Shown here: positions 1 to 8,926 of the stretch, piece by piece
Numbering within the stretch: the stretch's first letter is position 1
How the letters are laid out: each line of letters opens with the position of its first letter
NCBI GenBank assembly: GCA_001274695.2
Contig: LARU01000002.1
Span: forward strand, 2,294,001-2,358,000
Direction of reading: 5' to 3'
Length of the DNA stretch: 64,000 bases
From: Azoarcus sp. PA01
GTDB taxonomy: Bacteria; Pseudomonadota; Gammaproteobacteria; Burkholderiales; Rhodocyclaceae
Translations under genes and position numbers: made by a program
The notes under the pieces: generated by a model
Databases searched by the model: none
The model's input: only the letters and a program-made list of their open reading frames with translations
Told to the model about the DNA's origin: nothing

Positions 1-753
1 GCCCCGGTCGACGCTGCCGCTGTACATGATCCGCTGGGCCGCCCGTGCAGCCGGGTGTTGCGCTGCAGTGAGCCGGGCACTGGCCGACGAGATGGTGCGC
101 CTTGGCCTCGGTTGCCAGCCGCCGCGCGTTCTGCGCAACGGCGTCGACCTCGCTCTCTTTCATCCCGGGGGGCGCACCGAGGCGCGCGCCGAACTCGGTC
201 TCGAAGGCCGAGTCGTGCTCTCGGTCGGAAATCTGATCGAGCTGAAGGGTCACCATCTGGCGATCGAGGCACTGGCGGCAGTCCCCGGCGCGTCGCTCGT
301 GATCATCGGCAGTGGCCCGAGGAGTCGAGGCTTCGCGCGCTCGCGGCACGGTTGGGGCTCGCCGCGCGGGTGCGCTTCGTCGGCGTGGTTCCCCAGGCGG
401 AGCTGCGCCGTTACTACGTTGCAGCCGATGTCCTCGTCCTCGCGTCGAGTCGGGAGGGATGGCCGAACGTCCTCCTCGAGGCGATGGCCTGCGGTACTCC
501 CGTCGTGGCGACGCGAGTGTGGGGGATGCCGGAAATCGTCGCTGCCCCCGAAGGGGGCGTCCTCGTCCCGCAGCGCACGGTTCCCGCTCTGCAGGCGGGC
601 CTCGAGGCGCTGCTCTCCGCTCCCCCCGACCGCGCGGCCACCCGACGCTATGCCGAAGGCTTCGACTGGAGCGCGACGACCGCAGCCCAAATCGAGATGT
701 TCGAGCGGCTCAGCTGTACCCGCTTCCCCGAAGGAGCGTCTTTCCGTGCGTGA
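1..753 (+). pseudogene. Glycosyltransferase family 4, 5'-truncated by the window edge and frameshifted
   Basis: The GT-B C-terminal half of a family 4 glycosyltransferase, expected to add a sugar to a lipid-linked polysaccharide precursor in the cytoplasm. The frame entering at base 2 encodes the linker and nucleotide-binding start (SVGNLIELKGHHLAIEAL, then IIGSGP) up to about base 318. The protein then resumes in frame 1 with ESRLRALAARLG and the donor-binding signature REGWPNVLLEAMACGTPVVAT, ending at the TGA 751-753. Adding one G near 319 would restore an unbroken protein, so a single-base deletion or a sequencing error explains the break. Its stop overlaps the start of the ligase gene, so the two were co-translated. 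The start lies outside the window. Confidence 0.8.
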
Positions 754-2095
754 CATTCTGATTACCGCCATCGTCCTGGGCGCGCTGCCTTTCGCGTTTC
801 GCCATCCCTACATTGGGGTGTACCTGTGGACCTGGCTCAGCGTCATGAACCCGCACCGGCTCGCGTGGGGCTTCGCGTACAGCGCACCGTTCGCTGCGAT
901 GGCCGCCGGAGCGACGCTCGTCGGGCTGTTCCTGACCAAGGATCCGGTGCGCCTTCCGCGCTCCGCGCCGGTCTACGTGCTGATCGCGTTCATCCTCTGG
1001 ATGTGCGCGACGACCGCGCTGGCAATCTTTCCCGGGGAATCCCTCACGGGACTCCAACGGGTGTTCAAGATCATGCTGATGACGCTCGTCGCGCTGGCGG
1101 TGCTGCACGAGAAAAAGCACATTCAGGTCTTCGTGTGGATAAACACGCTGTCGCTCGCGTTCTACGGCATCAAAGGCGGCCTTTACACGATCCGCACTGC
1201 CGGTGGAGGGATGGTGTGGGGGCCGGGAGGGTTCATCGAAGGCAACAACGAGATCGGCCTCGCGATTTTGATGACGATTCCGTTCCTGTATTACCTGCGG
1301 CTCACAGCGGAAAACAAATGGGTGCGCCGCGGCCTGCTCGCGTCGATGCTGCTGTGCGCGGTCGCGGTGCTCGGCACACAGTCGCGCGGCGCGTTCCTGG
1401 CGATCGGAGTGATGTCCTTCGTGTTGTGGCTGCGCTCGCCGCGCAAGATGCTGTTCGGTTCGGGGATCGTCATCGCCGGCATCGCGGTGCTGTCGGTGAT
1501 GCCGTGGTCGGTCGAGGAGAAGATCCGTTCGATCACCGAGTATCAGACCGACAGCTCGGCCTGGGGACGGCTGAACGCGTGGGAGACCGCGATCAACGTC
1601 GCGAACGACCGGCCGACCGGAGCGGGGTTCGATATGTACCACCCGTTCGTCTGGCAGCTCTATGCACCCGCAGCCGACGAGCGGCGCGCTTCGGATCCGT
1701 CGATCATCCGCGCGGCGCACAGCATCTATTTTCAGGTCCTCGGCGAGCACGGCTGGATCGGGCTCGGATTGTTCCTGCTGCTGTGGCTGCTCACGCTGCG
1801 CGAGGCCGCGCGACTAAGATCGCGAACGCGAGGCGATCCACGATTCACGTGGATCTTCCACCTCGCCGGGATGAGCCAGGTCTCGCTCGTCGGTTTCGCG
1901 GTCGGCGGCGCGTTCCTCAGCCTCGCCTATGTCGACTTCGCGTACAATGTCATGGTCATTCTCGTGGTCACGCAACGATGGCTGTTGCTCCAGCCCGAAA
2001 TGCAGTCCGTGTCCGCGCGCGCGGCAGGGGGCGCGTTCGGCGCCCGGGCGACTGGTCCGATGCCGCCTCCGGTATTGCCGGGAGGGGCGAAATGA
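746..2095 (+). CDS. O-glycosylation ligase, exosortase A system-associated (Wzy_C/O-antigen ligase family)
   Basis: A 449-residue polytopic inner-membrane protein expected to ligate or polymerise a lipid-linked glycan on the periplasmic face. The N-terminus (RDILITAIVLGALPF, then WLSVMNPHRLAWGFAY) is characteristic of the XrtA-associated ligase family. A Wzy_C-like stretch begins at GTQSRGAFLAIG, and the late HSIYFQVLGEHGWIG motif holds the histidine and glutamate typical of O-antigen ligases. The GTG start at 746 has an AAGGAG ribosome site at 731-736. It overlaps the preceding glycosyltransferase stop by 8 bases, indicating translational coupling. An upstream in-frame extension exists only because the glycosyltransferase is frameshifted. 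Function is assigned from family resemblance. Confidence 0.87.
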   Translation: MRDILITAIVLGALPFAFRHPYIGVYLWTWLSVMNPHRLAWGFAYSAPFAAMAAGATLVGLFLTKDPVRLPRSAPVYVLIAFILWMCATTALAIFPGESLTGLQRVFKIMLMTLVALAVLHEKKHIQVFVWINTLSLAFYGIKGGLYTIRTAGGGMVWGPGGFIEGNNEIGLAILMTIPFLYYLRLTAENKWVRRGLLASMLLCAVAVLGTQSRGAFLAIGVMSFVLWLRSPRKMLFGSGIVIAGIAVLSVMPWSVEEKIRSITEYQTDSSAWGRLNAWETAINVANDRPTGAGFDMYHPFVWQLYAPAADERRASDPSIIRAAHSIYFQVLGEHGWIGLGLFLLLWLLTLREAARLRSRTRGDPRFTWIFHLAGMSQVSLVGFAVGGAFLSLAYVDFAYNVMVILVVTQRWLLLQPEMQSVSARAAGGAFGARATGPMPPPVLPGGAK

Positions 2096-2168
2096 TACGG
2101 GCAAACCAGTACAGCGCTGCGATACGAGGTTTTTTCCCGCAGTTCACAATGCAGCGGAGGGACTGCCG

Positions 2169-3134
2169 ATGATCCTCCTGCGCGGCATCGGCCGCCTCGT
2201 GTCACCACCCGGGCCGCGGGGCAAGCTGTCGGTGCTGATCTTCCACCGCGTGCGACCGCGCTTCGACCCGCGAGTCCCGCGCGCGCTCCACGCCGAAGAG
2301 TTCGACCGGCTACTCGGCTGGGTCAAAGGGAGCTTCAACGTGCTGCCGCCCGACGAGGCGGTGGAACGTCTGCGTTGCGGCGACTTGCCGACAAGGGCGA
2401 TGGCGATCACGTTCGACGACGGCTACGCGGATAACGCCGAAGTCGCGTTGCCGATCCTGCTGCGCCACCGGCTGAGCGCCGCGTTCTTCATCGCGACCGA
2501 CTTCCTCGACGGCGGAGCAATGTGGAACGATGCCATTTCGACCGCTGTACGCGAGTGCGAGCTGGCCGAGCTCGACCTCGCGGAACTCGATCTCGGCGTG
2601 CACCGGCTCGACTCCCCGGAACGGCGGCGCGCGGTCATCGCACGGCTGCTGTCGCGCGTGAAGTACCTGCCGCGCATGCAGCGGGAAGAGACGGTGAGCG
2701 CGATCCGCGAACGATGCGGGGTGCGCGCGACCCCCGAGCTGATGATGCGCAGCGAACAGGTTCGCGCGCTGCGCGCGGCAGGGATGACGGTGGGAGGGCA
2801 CACCTGTTCGCATCCGATCCTGTCCTCGATTTCGCTTTCGGAAGCGCGACGTGAAATTGAGGATGGCAAGGCGCGTCTCGAGGCGATTCTCGGCGAACGG
2901 GTGAAGCTCTTCGCCTACCCGAACGGCAAGCCGGGCAAGGACTACACCGACGAGCATGTACAGCTCGTGCGGCAGGCGGGCTTCGAAGGCGCGTTTTCGA
3001 CGGGTTGGGGCGTTTCGGGCGCGGGAGCCGATCTCTTCCAGCTGCCGCGTTTCACGCCTTGGGACCGCAGTCCGAACGGCTTCGTATTCCGGCTCATCCG
3101 CAATCTCGTCCAGCCCGGAGTCGTGCGCGCATGA
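2169..3134 (+). CDS. Polysaccharide deacetylase (NodB/CE4 domain)
   Basis: A 321-residue carbohydrate esterase 4-type enzyme, expected to remove N- or O-acetyl groups from the locus polysaccharide. The NodB core is visible: LIFHRV near residue 24, TFDDGYADN at about 81-89 with the catalytic and metal-binding aspartates, and a metal-binding HTCSH at 211-215, followed by LFAYPNG. The ATG at 2169 follows GGAGG (2156-2160) at 8 bases. No clear signal peptide is visible, so it may act on the cytoplasmic face or on lipid-linked intermediates. Its TGA overlaps the ATG of the next deacetylase (ATGA), so the pair is co-translated. Confidence 0.9.
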   Translation: MILLRGIGRLVSPPGPRGKLSVLIFHRVRPRFDPRVPRALHAEEFDRLLGWVKGSFNVLPPDEAVERLRCGDLPTRAMAITFDDGYADNAEVALPILLRHRLSAAFFIATDFLDGGAMWNDAISTAVRECELAELDLAELDLGVHRLDSPERRRAVIARLLSRVKYLPRMQREETVSAIRERCGVRATPELMMRSEQVRALRAAGMTVGGHTCSHPILSSISLSEARREIEDGKARLEAILGERVKLFAYPNGKPGKDYTDEHVQLVRQAGFEGAFSTGWGVSGAGADLFQLPRFTPWDRSPNGFVFRLIRNLVQPGVVRA

Positions 3135-4237
3135 GCGGCGGCCTTGCCACCGGTTTCGCGCCCGGCGCCGCCGAGCGTGTCTCGCCGCGCGCATCGGTCC
3201 TGCAACTCGCGAAAGCAGCGGGACTTTTTCGTGTCGCGCGGCACCTGACGCGCAAGCAGCTTCGCATTCTCTGCTATCACGGCGTCTGGCTTGGAGGACC
3301 GCCGCATTACGGCGACTGCCTGTTCATGAGTGCGGCGCAGTTTGCCTCGCGCATCGAACTTCTCCGGCGGCTCGGATATCCGGTCCTGCCGCTCGACGAG
3401 GCCGTTTCGCGTCTCGCCGACGGGACGCTCCCCGAGTGCGCGGTCGCGATCACGATCGACGACGGCTGGTACAGCACGGCCGCCGCGATGCTCCCGATAT
3501 TGAAGCGATACCGCCTGCCGGCGACCGTCTACGTGACGACGTACTACGCGCTGGCACGGCGGCCCGTGCTCAACGTGCTGCTCGGCTTCATGCTCGCGCG
3601 CTGCGAGCGGCTCCCGCCCTCCGAAGCGCTCCCCGAAGCGGCGCGAGCGCTGGTGCCGGAAAATCGCTTTCCGGGCGAAGAGGCGCGGCAGCGGATCGCC
3701 GCGGCGCTGTGCGATCATCTCGACCGGCTTCCCGCGCTCGACGCGCGATGGGAAGCGCTCGAACGCCTCGCGCAGGCGTTCCGCTTCGACCTCGGCGCTG
3801 TGCTTGCCGATCGCCGCTTCGACCTGATGACGGAAGACGAGATTCGCGCGATGCGCCGCGACGGCTTCGACGTGCAGTTGCATACCCACTCGCATCGGAT
3901 GCACGGCTTCGATGTCCGGCGCGTCGGGGAAGACATCGCGCGCAACCGCGAGGCGTTGGGGCGCATCCTCGGCGAAACGGCGCCGCCGCTTGCCCATTTT
4001 TGCTACCCGAGCGGCGTGTATCACGAAACGGTATTCCCGCTGCTGCGCGAGCAGGGGATCCGCAGCGCGACGACGACGGAGTTCGGGCTCAACGGGCGCC
4101 GGGCGGACCCGCTCGCGCTGCGGCGGATCCTCGACTGCGAGTCTTTTTCTGATCTGGAAATGGAAGCGAGATTGTGCGGATTCTGGAGCTTGGCGAGCGC
4201 CGCCACACGGCGCCTGCGCCCGCGAGGTGCGCGCTGA
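3131..4237 (+). CDS. Polysaccharide deacetylase family protein (second NodB-type copy)
   Basis: A 368-residue protein with the same fold as its upstream neighbour but only distantly similar: ILCYHGVW near 46-53, TIDDGW with Asp110/Asp111, the metal-binding pair His251/His255 in HTHSH, and FCYPSGVY. It carries a longer N-terminal segment and a helical insertion between the DD motif and the HxxxH motif. The ATG overlaps the previous stop (ATGA), and its own TGA overlaps the ATG of the next gene, placing three genes in one tightly packed transcript. It probably deacetylates a different residue or linkage from its partner, which is inference. Confidence 0.88.
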   Translation: MSGGLATGFAPGAAERVSPRASVLQLAKAAGLFRVARHLTRKQLRILCYHGVWLGGPPHYGDCLFMSAAQFASRIELLRRLGYPVLPLDEAVSRLADGTLPECAVAITIDDGWYSTAAAMLPILKRYRLPATVYVTTYYALARRPVLNVLLGFMLARCERLPPSEALPEAARALVPENRFPGEEARQRIAAALCDHLDRLPALDARWEALERLAQAFRFDLGAVLADRRFDLMTEDEIRAMRRDGFDVQLHTHSHRMHGFDVRRVGEDIARNREALGRILGETAPPLAHFCYPSGVYHETVFPLLREQGIRSATTTEFGLNGRRADPLALRRILDCESFSDLEMEARLCGFWSLASAATRRLRPRGAR

Positions 4238-5718
4238 TGGTTTTTCGCGATGTGCTATGGGTTCTGGCGACGGGCGCGCTGGCACTGCAGTTCGCAGTAC
4301 TGCACGCCGAACCGATGCCGCTTTCCGATGGCCCCGGCGGCGCGACCTGCCGCCACTACTCCGTTGCGGGACGGCTCGCGTGGGAGCGCAAGCTCGGGGA
4401 CTGGGCGGACGCGGCGGGTGAGCGCTACGGGGAGCGTGCCTATGCGAGCGAAGCTTTGCGGGGGATGCGCAACGGCACACCCGTCGCGTTCGACGTTTCG
4501 GCGCTCGCAAGGCAATGGCTCAGCGGCGAACACCCGAATACCGGGATTTTCCTGCGCGCGACGGGGGGCAGCGGCAGCGTGCTGTTCCACAGCCGGGAGA
4601 GCAAGGATCCGGGCACCGAGCCCATCCTCGAGCTCGCATGGTCCGATGGCAGCCTGGACAGGCTCAAAGCCCGCGCCGACACGTTTCTCGACTGCTCGAC
4701 GCATCGTAGCTCCGGATCGAGCCAGGTGCTGCGCGTCGGCTCGGACCAGACCGCGCTCCTCGTGTTCGAGCCGCCTCGGCCGCGCGGTCGCAAGCTGGCC
4801 GAGGCGACGCTGCACCTGCAGGCGTTCAAGCAGTACGCCAAAGGCGTGGAAGTCGGGGTGTTCCGCCCGGCCCCAAGGTGGGCGGACGCCGCGGAGACGG
4901 TCGAGGAGGGCCTTGCCGCGCGCTACCCGCGTGATGGCAATATCGCGAAGGATCGGGATGTGATTTTCGCGACCTCCTTCGAGACGCCGGACTGGAAAAA
5001 CGGTTGGAAGCCGCTGTCGGGCAAGGCCGCGTTCGAAACCGTGCGGGAGGATGCCGGCAACCGGTTCGAGCCGCTCGACGGCGCTGCGCTGAAGACGACG
5101 CTGAGGGAAGGCGAGAACACTGCGCTGAACTTGAGCTACCCGCTCGGACAGAACGGCGGGAACGAGCCGGAGGAGCTCTATTTCCGTTATTACCTGAGAT
5201 TCGGCGACGACTGGAGCCCCGATGTCGACGGCGGCAAGCTGCCAGGTATCGCCGGTACGTACGGCAAGGGCGGCTGGGGCATGCGGCGCGCGGACGGCAC
5301 GAACGGCTGGTCCGCACGCGGCGCGTTCTCGCGCATGACCGTGGCGCCCGGCGGCGGAACCGTCACGCCGATCGGCTCGTATGTGTACCACGCCGACATG
5401 AAAGGCGACTCGGGCAATCACTGGGGATGGAATCTCGGGCCGACGGGGCTGCTGCGCAACAACAAATGGTACGCGGTCGAGCAATACGTCAGGCTCAATA
5501 CGCCGGGGGAGCGCAACGGCGTCTTCCGCGCATGGATCGACGGTCAACTCGCTTACGAGCGCGACGGGCTGCGCTTTCGTGATCTCGACGGCATTCGCAT
5601 CGAATCCGTCTGGCTCAACGTATATCACGGCGGGCGGGCGAAGTCGCCCCGCGACATGAGCCTCTACATCGACAACCTGGTCATAGCGAAGCGGTATGTC
5701 GGGCCGCGAGTGCCTTGA
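4237..5718 (+). CDS. Secreted polysaccharide-lyase-like protein with N-terminal DNRLRE-type domain
   Basis: A 493-residue exported protein. A hydrophobic signal segment (VLWVLATGALALQFAVLHA) precedes a beta-rich region of about 25-210 that resembles DNRLRE/disaggregatase-type modules (FDVSALARQWLSGEHPNTGI, then FHSRESKDPGTEPILEL). The C-terminal 230 residues resemble the concanavalin-type fold of polysaccharide lyase family 14-like proteins (YYLRFGDDW, GGKLPGIAGTYGKGGWG, and a late YIDNLVIAKRY). It is last in the deacetylase transcript, starting at the ATG that overlaps the previous stop. It could trim or release the exported polysaccharide, or bind it without catalysis. The lyase assignment is by pattern only. 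Confidence 0.7.
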   Translation: MVFRDVLWVLATGALALQFAVLHAEPMPLSDGPGGATCRHYSVAGRLAWERKLGDWADAAGERYGERAYASEALRGMRNGTPVAFDVSALARQWLSGEHPNTGIFLRATGGSGSVLFHSRESKDPGTEPILELAWSDGSLDRLKARADTFLDCSTHRSSGSSQVLRVGSDQTALLVFEPPRPRGRKLAEATLHLQAFKQYAKGVEVGVFRPAPRWADAAETVEEGLAARYPRDGNIAKDRDVIFATSFETPDWKNGWKPLSGKAAFETVREDAGNRFEPLDGAALKTTLREGENTALNLSYPLGQNGGNEPEELYFRYYLRFGDDWSPDVDGGKLPGIAGTYGKGGWGMRRADGTNGWSARGAFSRMTVAPGGGTVTPIGSYVYHADMKGDSGNHWGWNLGPTGLLRNNKWYAVEQYVRLNTPGERNGVFRAWIDGQLAYERDGLRFRDLDGIRIESVWLNVYHGGRAKSPRDMSLYIDNLVIAKRYVGPRVP

Positions 5719-5855
5719 GTCGTGCGCGTGCAACTGGTGCTGCCTCGCCGGAATCGTCAGGCTGATCCGGGCAAAGACGACGTCAGGGGCAGATGCGACC
5801 CGGCCGGGCCGGGCCGTACTCTCGAAAGCGCGATCCCTCGTGTCCGTTCAACTCG

Positions 5856-7274
5856 CTATGGCGTGATCGGTTTATAGATCCACACGTTGCCGAGGGTCGA
5901 GTTTTCAACGCCGACGAATACGTCGAATCCTTCGACGTATTTCCACTTGCCGAGTATGCCGGTACCCACGGTTCTGGGGGGCACGCTGCTGGGGACGGGC
6001 TGCCGCGTGACTTTCCAGCCCGTGGTCGACAGCGGCTCCGGCGGCTCCACTATCCATATGTTTCCGGCTCCGCACCAGATCGCGAAATTCTCGTGTGCCC
6101 AGTTGTAATCCATGCCGCAATTATTGAGGTTGATTCCTGCTGCGTTGAGGCTATTGACAAAGGTCGCGACCGAGCCGGACACGGAAACGCGCTTCTCGCG
6201 ATTTGATGCGCTCGCGGTCCTCAGATCCCAGAAGAAGAACGGGCTGGTGTTCGATCCGGTCCGCAGCACGATGTTGGCCACCGGATCATGCGCGCAAGTC
6301 GTTTTCCCGGTGGGACTGGACCAGTAAGCTCCGACTTTCGCGACCTTGTCGAGCCAAGGCGCGCCGAGCCTGGTGAATTGGTAGCGGTACAGATGCAATG
6401 CCGTACTGCTACCGGAGCGGGCCCCGACGTACACCACGTCGTAATCGGGCGACTCGTAACTGTACGCGGTGCAGCCGTTGACATGGGAGCTGGGGAGGGC
6501 CTGTCCGGCGAGATACCAGTGAAGGTCACGGTTCTCCCACATGTTGCCGCCGACGACCTCGGGATAGGGCGCAACGCGCTTGACGTGCGATCCGGTCGTT
6601 CCGCCGACCTTCATCGGGTGCGACAGAGCGGGATTGAACAAGTAGGGGCCCGTCTTTCTGAGTACGGTCGGATCCTTTTCCGAGCGCCGGACGTAGGCGC
6701 CACCCGAGTTGAAAATCGCGCCTCCGAAATTGAGGTAGCGATCGAAGATCGGTAGAAACTCGGCGTTGTCGTACGTGTGCGCGGACGCCGGTGCGGCGTC
6801 GGTGCCGTCGATCGCCATATAGGCACTCGAGCCGATGTATTTGATCTGGCTGGGTAGCGCGGCCCGTTCCCACTTCAACGTCCGAGAGCGCCACCGATAC
6901 ACGTCATTCCCTGAATAATTCGCGTGTCCGCCACCGTACAGGATGAGGTCGCCGCGATTGGTGTCCCACGCGAAGCTGCTCCACGCAGCGATGATCTTGT
7001 ACGGCGTCGGGTTGCTCAATCCATACAAGGGGCGCAGGCTCGCGGGCGTCCATACGTCCGAGAAGTTGTTCGCGTTAACGCGCCTCCATGACCCTTCAGG
7101 CATTTTCAGGACGATATCCTGCAACGGGCCGCTCGCGTACGGCGTTTGAGCGAAAGCGGCGTCCGGCGTACCGATGTATGCGAGGGCCGCAAGCAGGACC
7201 GGCACTCGGGATCGCAACGATCGGGGCAGGGTACAAAACAGCGGGGCGGGAGTGTCGGAAAGCGGTATTTTCAT
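5856..7274 (-). CDS. Secreted beta-propeller (kelch/galactose-oxidase-like) protein
   Basis: A 472-residue protein with a long positively charged leader and hydrophobic core ending in an Ala-x-Ala site (VPVLLAALAYIG, then AAFAQ). The mature part has recurring propeller-like blades, each with a tryptophan and glycine-rich turns (WDTNRGDLILYGGGHANYSG, VYRWRSRTLKWER, IFNSGGAYVRR). The start at 7274 is chosen because GGAGG (7284-7288 on this strand) lies 9 bases upstream; a further in-frame start at 7334 lacks such a site. It is divergent from a second propeller gene. The role is unknown: carbohydrate binding or oxidation are the obvious options, and no copper-radical residues could be confirmed. 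Confidence 0.75.
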   Translation of the reverse strand: MKIPLSDTPAPLFCTLPRSLRSRVPVLLAALAYIGTPDAAFAQTPYASGPLQDIVLKMPEGSWRRVNANNFSDVWTPASLRPLYGLSNPTPYKIIAAWSSFAWDTNRGDLILYGGGHANYSGNDVYRWRSRTLKWERAALPSQIKYIGSSAYMAIDGTDAAPASAHTYDNAEFLPIFDRYLNFGGAIFNSGGAYVRRSEKDPTVLRKTGPYLFNPALSHPMKVGGTTGSHVKRVAPYPEVVGGNMWENRDLHWYLAGQALPSSHVNGCTAYSYESPDYDVVYVGARSGSSTALHLYRYQFTRLGAPWLDKVAKVGAYWSSPTGKTTCAHDPVANIVLRTGSNTSPFFFWDLRTASASNREKRVSVSGSVATFVNSLNAAGINLNNCGMDYNWAHENFAIWCGAGNIWIVEPPEPLSTTGWKVTRQPVPSSVPPRTVGTGILGKWKYVEGFDVFVGVENSTLGNVWIYKPITP

Positions 7275-7550
7275 TGGGGCCAGCCTCCAGTAGGGTACGG
7301 GATGCAAGTGCCCTCCCTGTGTCCTCGAATCCATCGCCGTGAAACCTCGGATATTCGCCCCTCCCGTGCAGTCTGCCGGACTCGATGAAGTCGAGCGGCC
7401 GGGGTCGCGAACCTTGGCGGGACACTCGTTTTCATTGTAATTAGTCGTTTCGGTTCGGCAAGGTACATTTCTTTTGCATTAAATTCTCTTGCACGCATTT
7501 ACGACCTCGGAGTGCTGACGATCGCCGGATGAATCGGGTTGAGGGTTGCC

Positions 7551-8780
7551 ATGTCGAACACGCGGTCGAGTATCAGGATCAGGGTCTGCCAGAGCGTCCT
7601 TGCTTTGGTCGCCGTGTTTTGCATCCCGCTCGGCGCCGCCGGACGCGGACCGGATCCGTCGGAGACGCTTTCGGCCCTTCGGCAAAACCATGCGGTCGTG
7701 CTCGGACGCGCCCGCGTGACGGGCGACTTCAACGAGACGGCGCGCAGCCATAAGCTCGACGTCACCGGTCCTCGCAGCCGGGATTTTTCCATCAAGATGG
7801 TCTGGGCGCCCGAGCGCAAGACCGCGTTGTTCGCCGGCGCGAACCATGGCGTGCCGCATCGCCTGAACGACGTGTGGGAATTCGACCTTGCGCAGATGGA
7901 ATGGCGGCTACTGTACGAGCCGGACAACTCGCGCAGCTATCTCGGACTGGGAAGTGACGCGAGTGACGTTATGTTTCGCGATGGCATTCTGGTGACGAAA
8001 CGCGGCGGCCCGGCGGTGGTGGGGCATACGTGGTCAGGCCTGACGTACGATCCCGAGCGCAAGCGGATGTTGTTCATGAGCACTTGGGTCACGAAACAGG
8101 ACGACGCCGTAAAAATGCTGGGCGGCGATCCGGGAACCCGTTTCCGCGGCCCGCCGCTCTGGGCCTTCGATCCGCAGGCCCGCAAGTGGGATTTCGTGGA
8201 AACGGCGCGGCCGTGGCCGAAGGCGCCTTTCGGGGCGATGCTCGAGTACGTTCCCGAACTGCACGGTGCGATCTGGCACATGAACAACTGGGAGATGCGC
8301 GCGACGTGGCTGTATCGGAGCGAGCCGGGCACTTGGACCGACCTGAACGTAAACTCGGGGGAAAAGAGCATTGCGTCCCAGGCGCCGGGGCGCGAACTGG
8401 TCGGCTACTACGACCCGGTTCGAAAGATTGTCGTTGCACAGTGGAAACGGAACACCTTTCACTTCGATCCGAAGACGCGCAGATGGTCACGTGTCCTCTC
8501 AGCGACGGGGTCCGAGGATGTTCCAAGAGGGCACGATGCCCGCACCGCGTTCTACCACGACGCGGCGAGCGGCCACGGGCTGCTGGTGGACCTTGCGGCA
8601 AAGAAGGTCTGGGCTTACGACCCGGATGCGACGAAATGGACGGCGCTGGAGACCGAGGGCGATCCGATGCCGTCGGGAAAGCGGATGCTGGCGTATGCGG
8701 ACGCTGCACGCAACGTACTGGTGGTGATTGACGACACTACCGTATGGGCGTATCGCTATCGCATGCCGCGTTCGGGGTGA
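7551..8780 (+). CDS. Secreted kelch-like beta-propeller protein
   Basis: A 409-residue exported protein with signal peptide SVLALVAVFCIPLGAAG. It has repeated blades of the form Y/FDP-x(3-5)-R/K-W (VWEFDLAQMEWRLLYEP, LWAFDPQARKWDF, FHFDPKTRRWSRV, VWAYDPDATKWTALE), a typical kelch or galactose-oxidase-like spacing. ATG 7551 is preceded by GAGGG at 7541-7545; an in-frame TTG 12 bases upstream is less likely. It lies divergent to another propeller gene across 276 bases, suggesting a paired extracellular function with the adjacent polysaccharide genes. No catalytic residues were recognised. Confidence 0.78.
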   Translation: MSNTRSSIRIRVCQSVLALVAVFCIPLGAAGRGPDPSETLSALRQNHAVVLGRARVTGDFNETARSHKLDVTGPRSRDFSIKMVWAPERKTALFAGANHGVPHRLNDVWEFDLAQMEWRLLYEPDNSRSYLGLGSDASDVMFRDGILVTKRGGPAVVGHTWSGLTYDPERKRMLFMSTWVTKQDDAVKMLGGDPGTRFRGPPLWAFDPQARKWDFVETARPWPKAPFGAMLEYVPELHGAIWHMNNWEMRATWLYRSEPGTWTDLNVNSGEKSIASQAPGRELVGYYDPVRKIVVAQWKRNTFHFDPKTRRWSRVLSATGSEDVPRGHDARTAFYHDAASGHGLLVDLAAKKVWAYDPDATKWTALETEGDPMPSGKRMLAYADAARNVLVVIDDTTVWAYRYRMPRSG

Positions 8781-8926
8781 GGGGTCTTGCCGGTCGGTGC
8801 GGGAACCAGCGCCCAGTCCTCGGGCGTCGGCAGGTGGATTGGGCAGGCGAGAGCGCCCCTCCGTCTGTCGGACCACTCGCGGGTGACGGCACTGGCGGAC
8901 ATGCAGGCAACTGGAGGATCGGAAGC

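Noticed and set aside
26..2095. An apparent 689-residue glycosyltransferase-ligase fusion
   Set aside because: Its middle third is an out-of-frame reading caused by the frameshift near 319. The ligase has its own GTG start and ribosome site at 746.
5799..5815. GC-rich palindromic run between the lyase-like and propeller genes
   Set aside because: The inverted symmetry is short and without a T-run; low-complexity GC sequence explains it.
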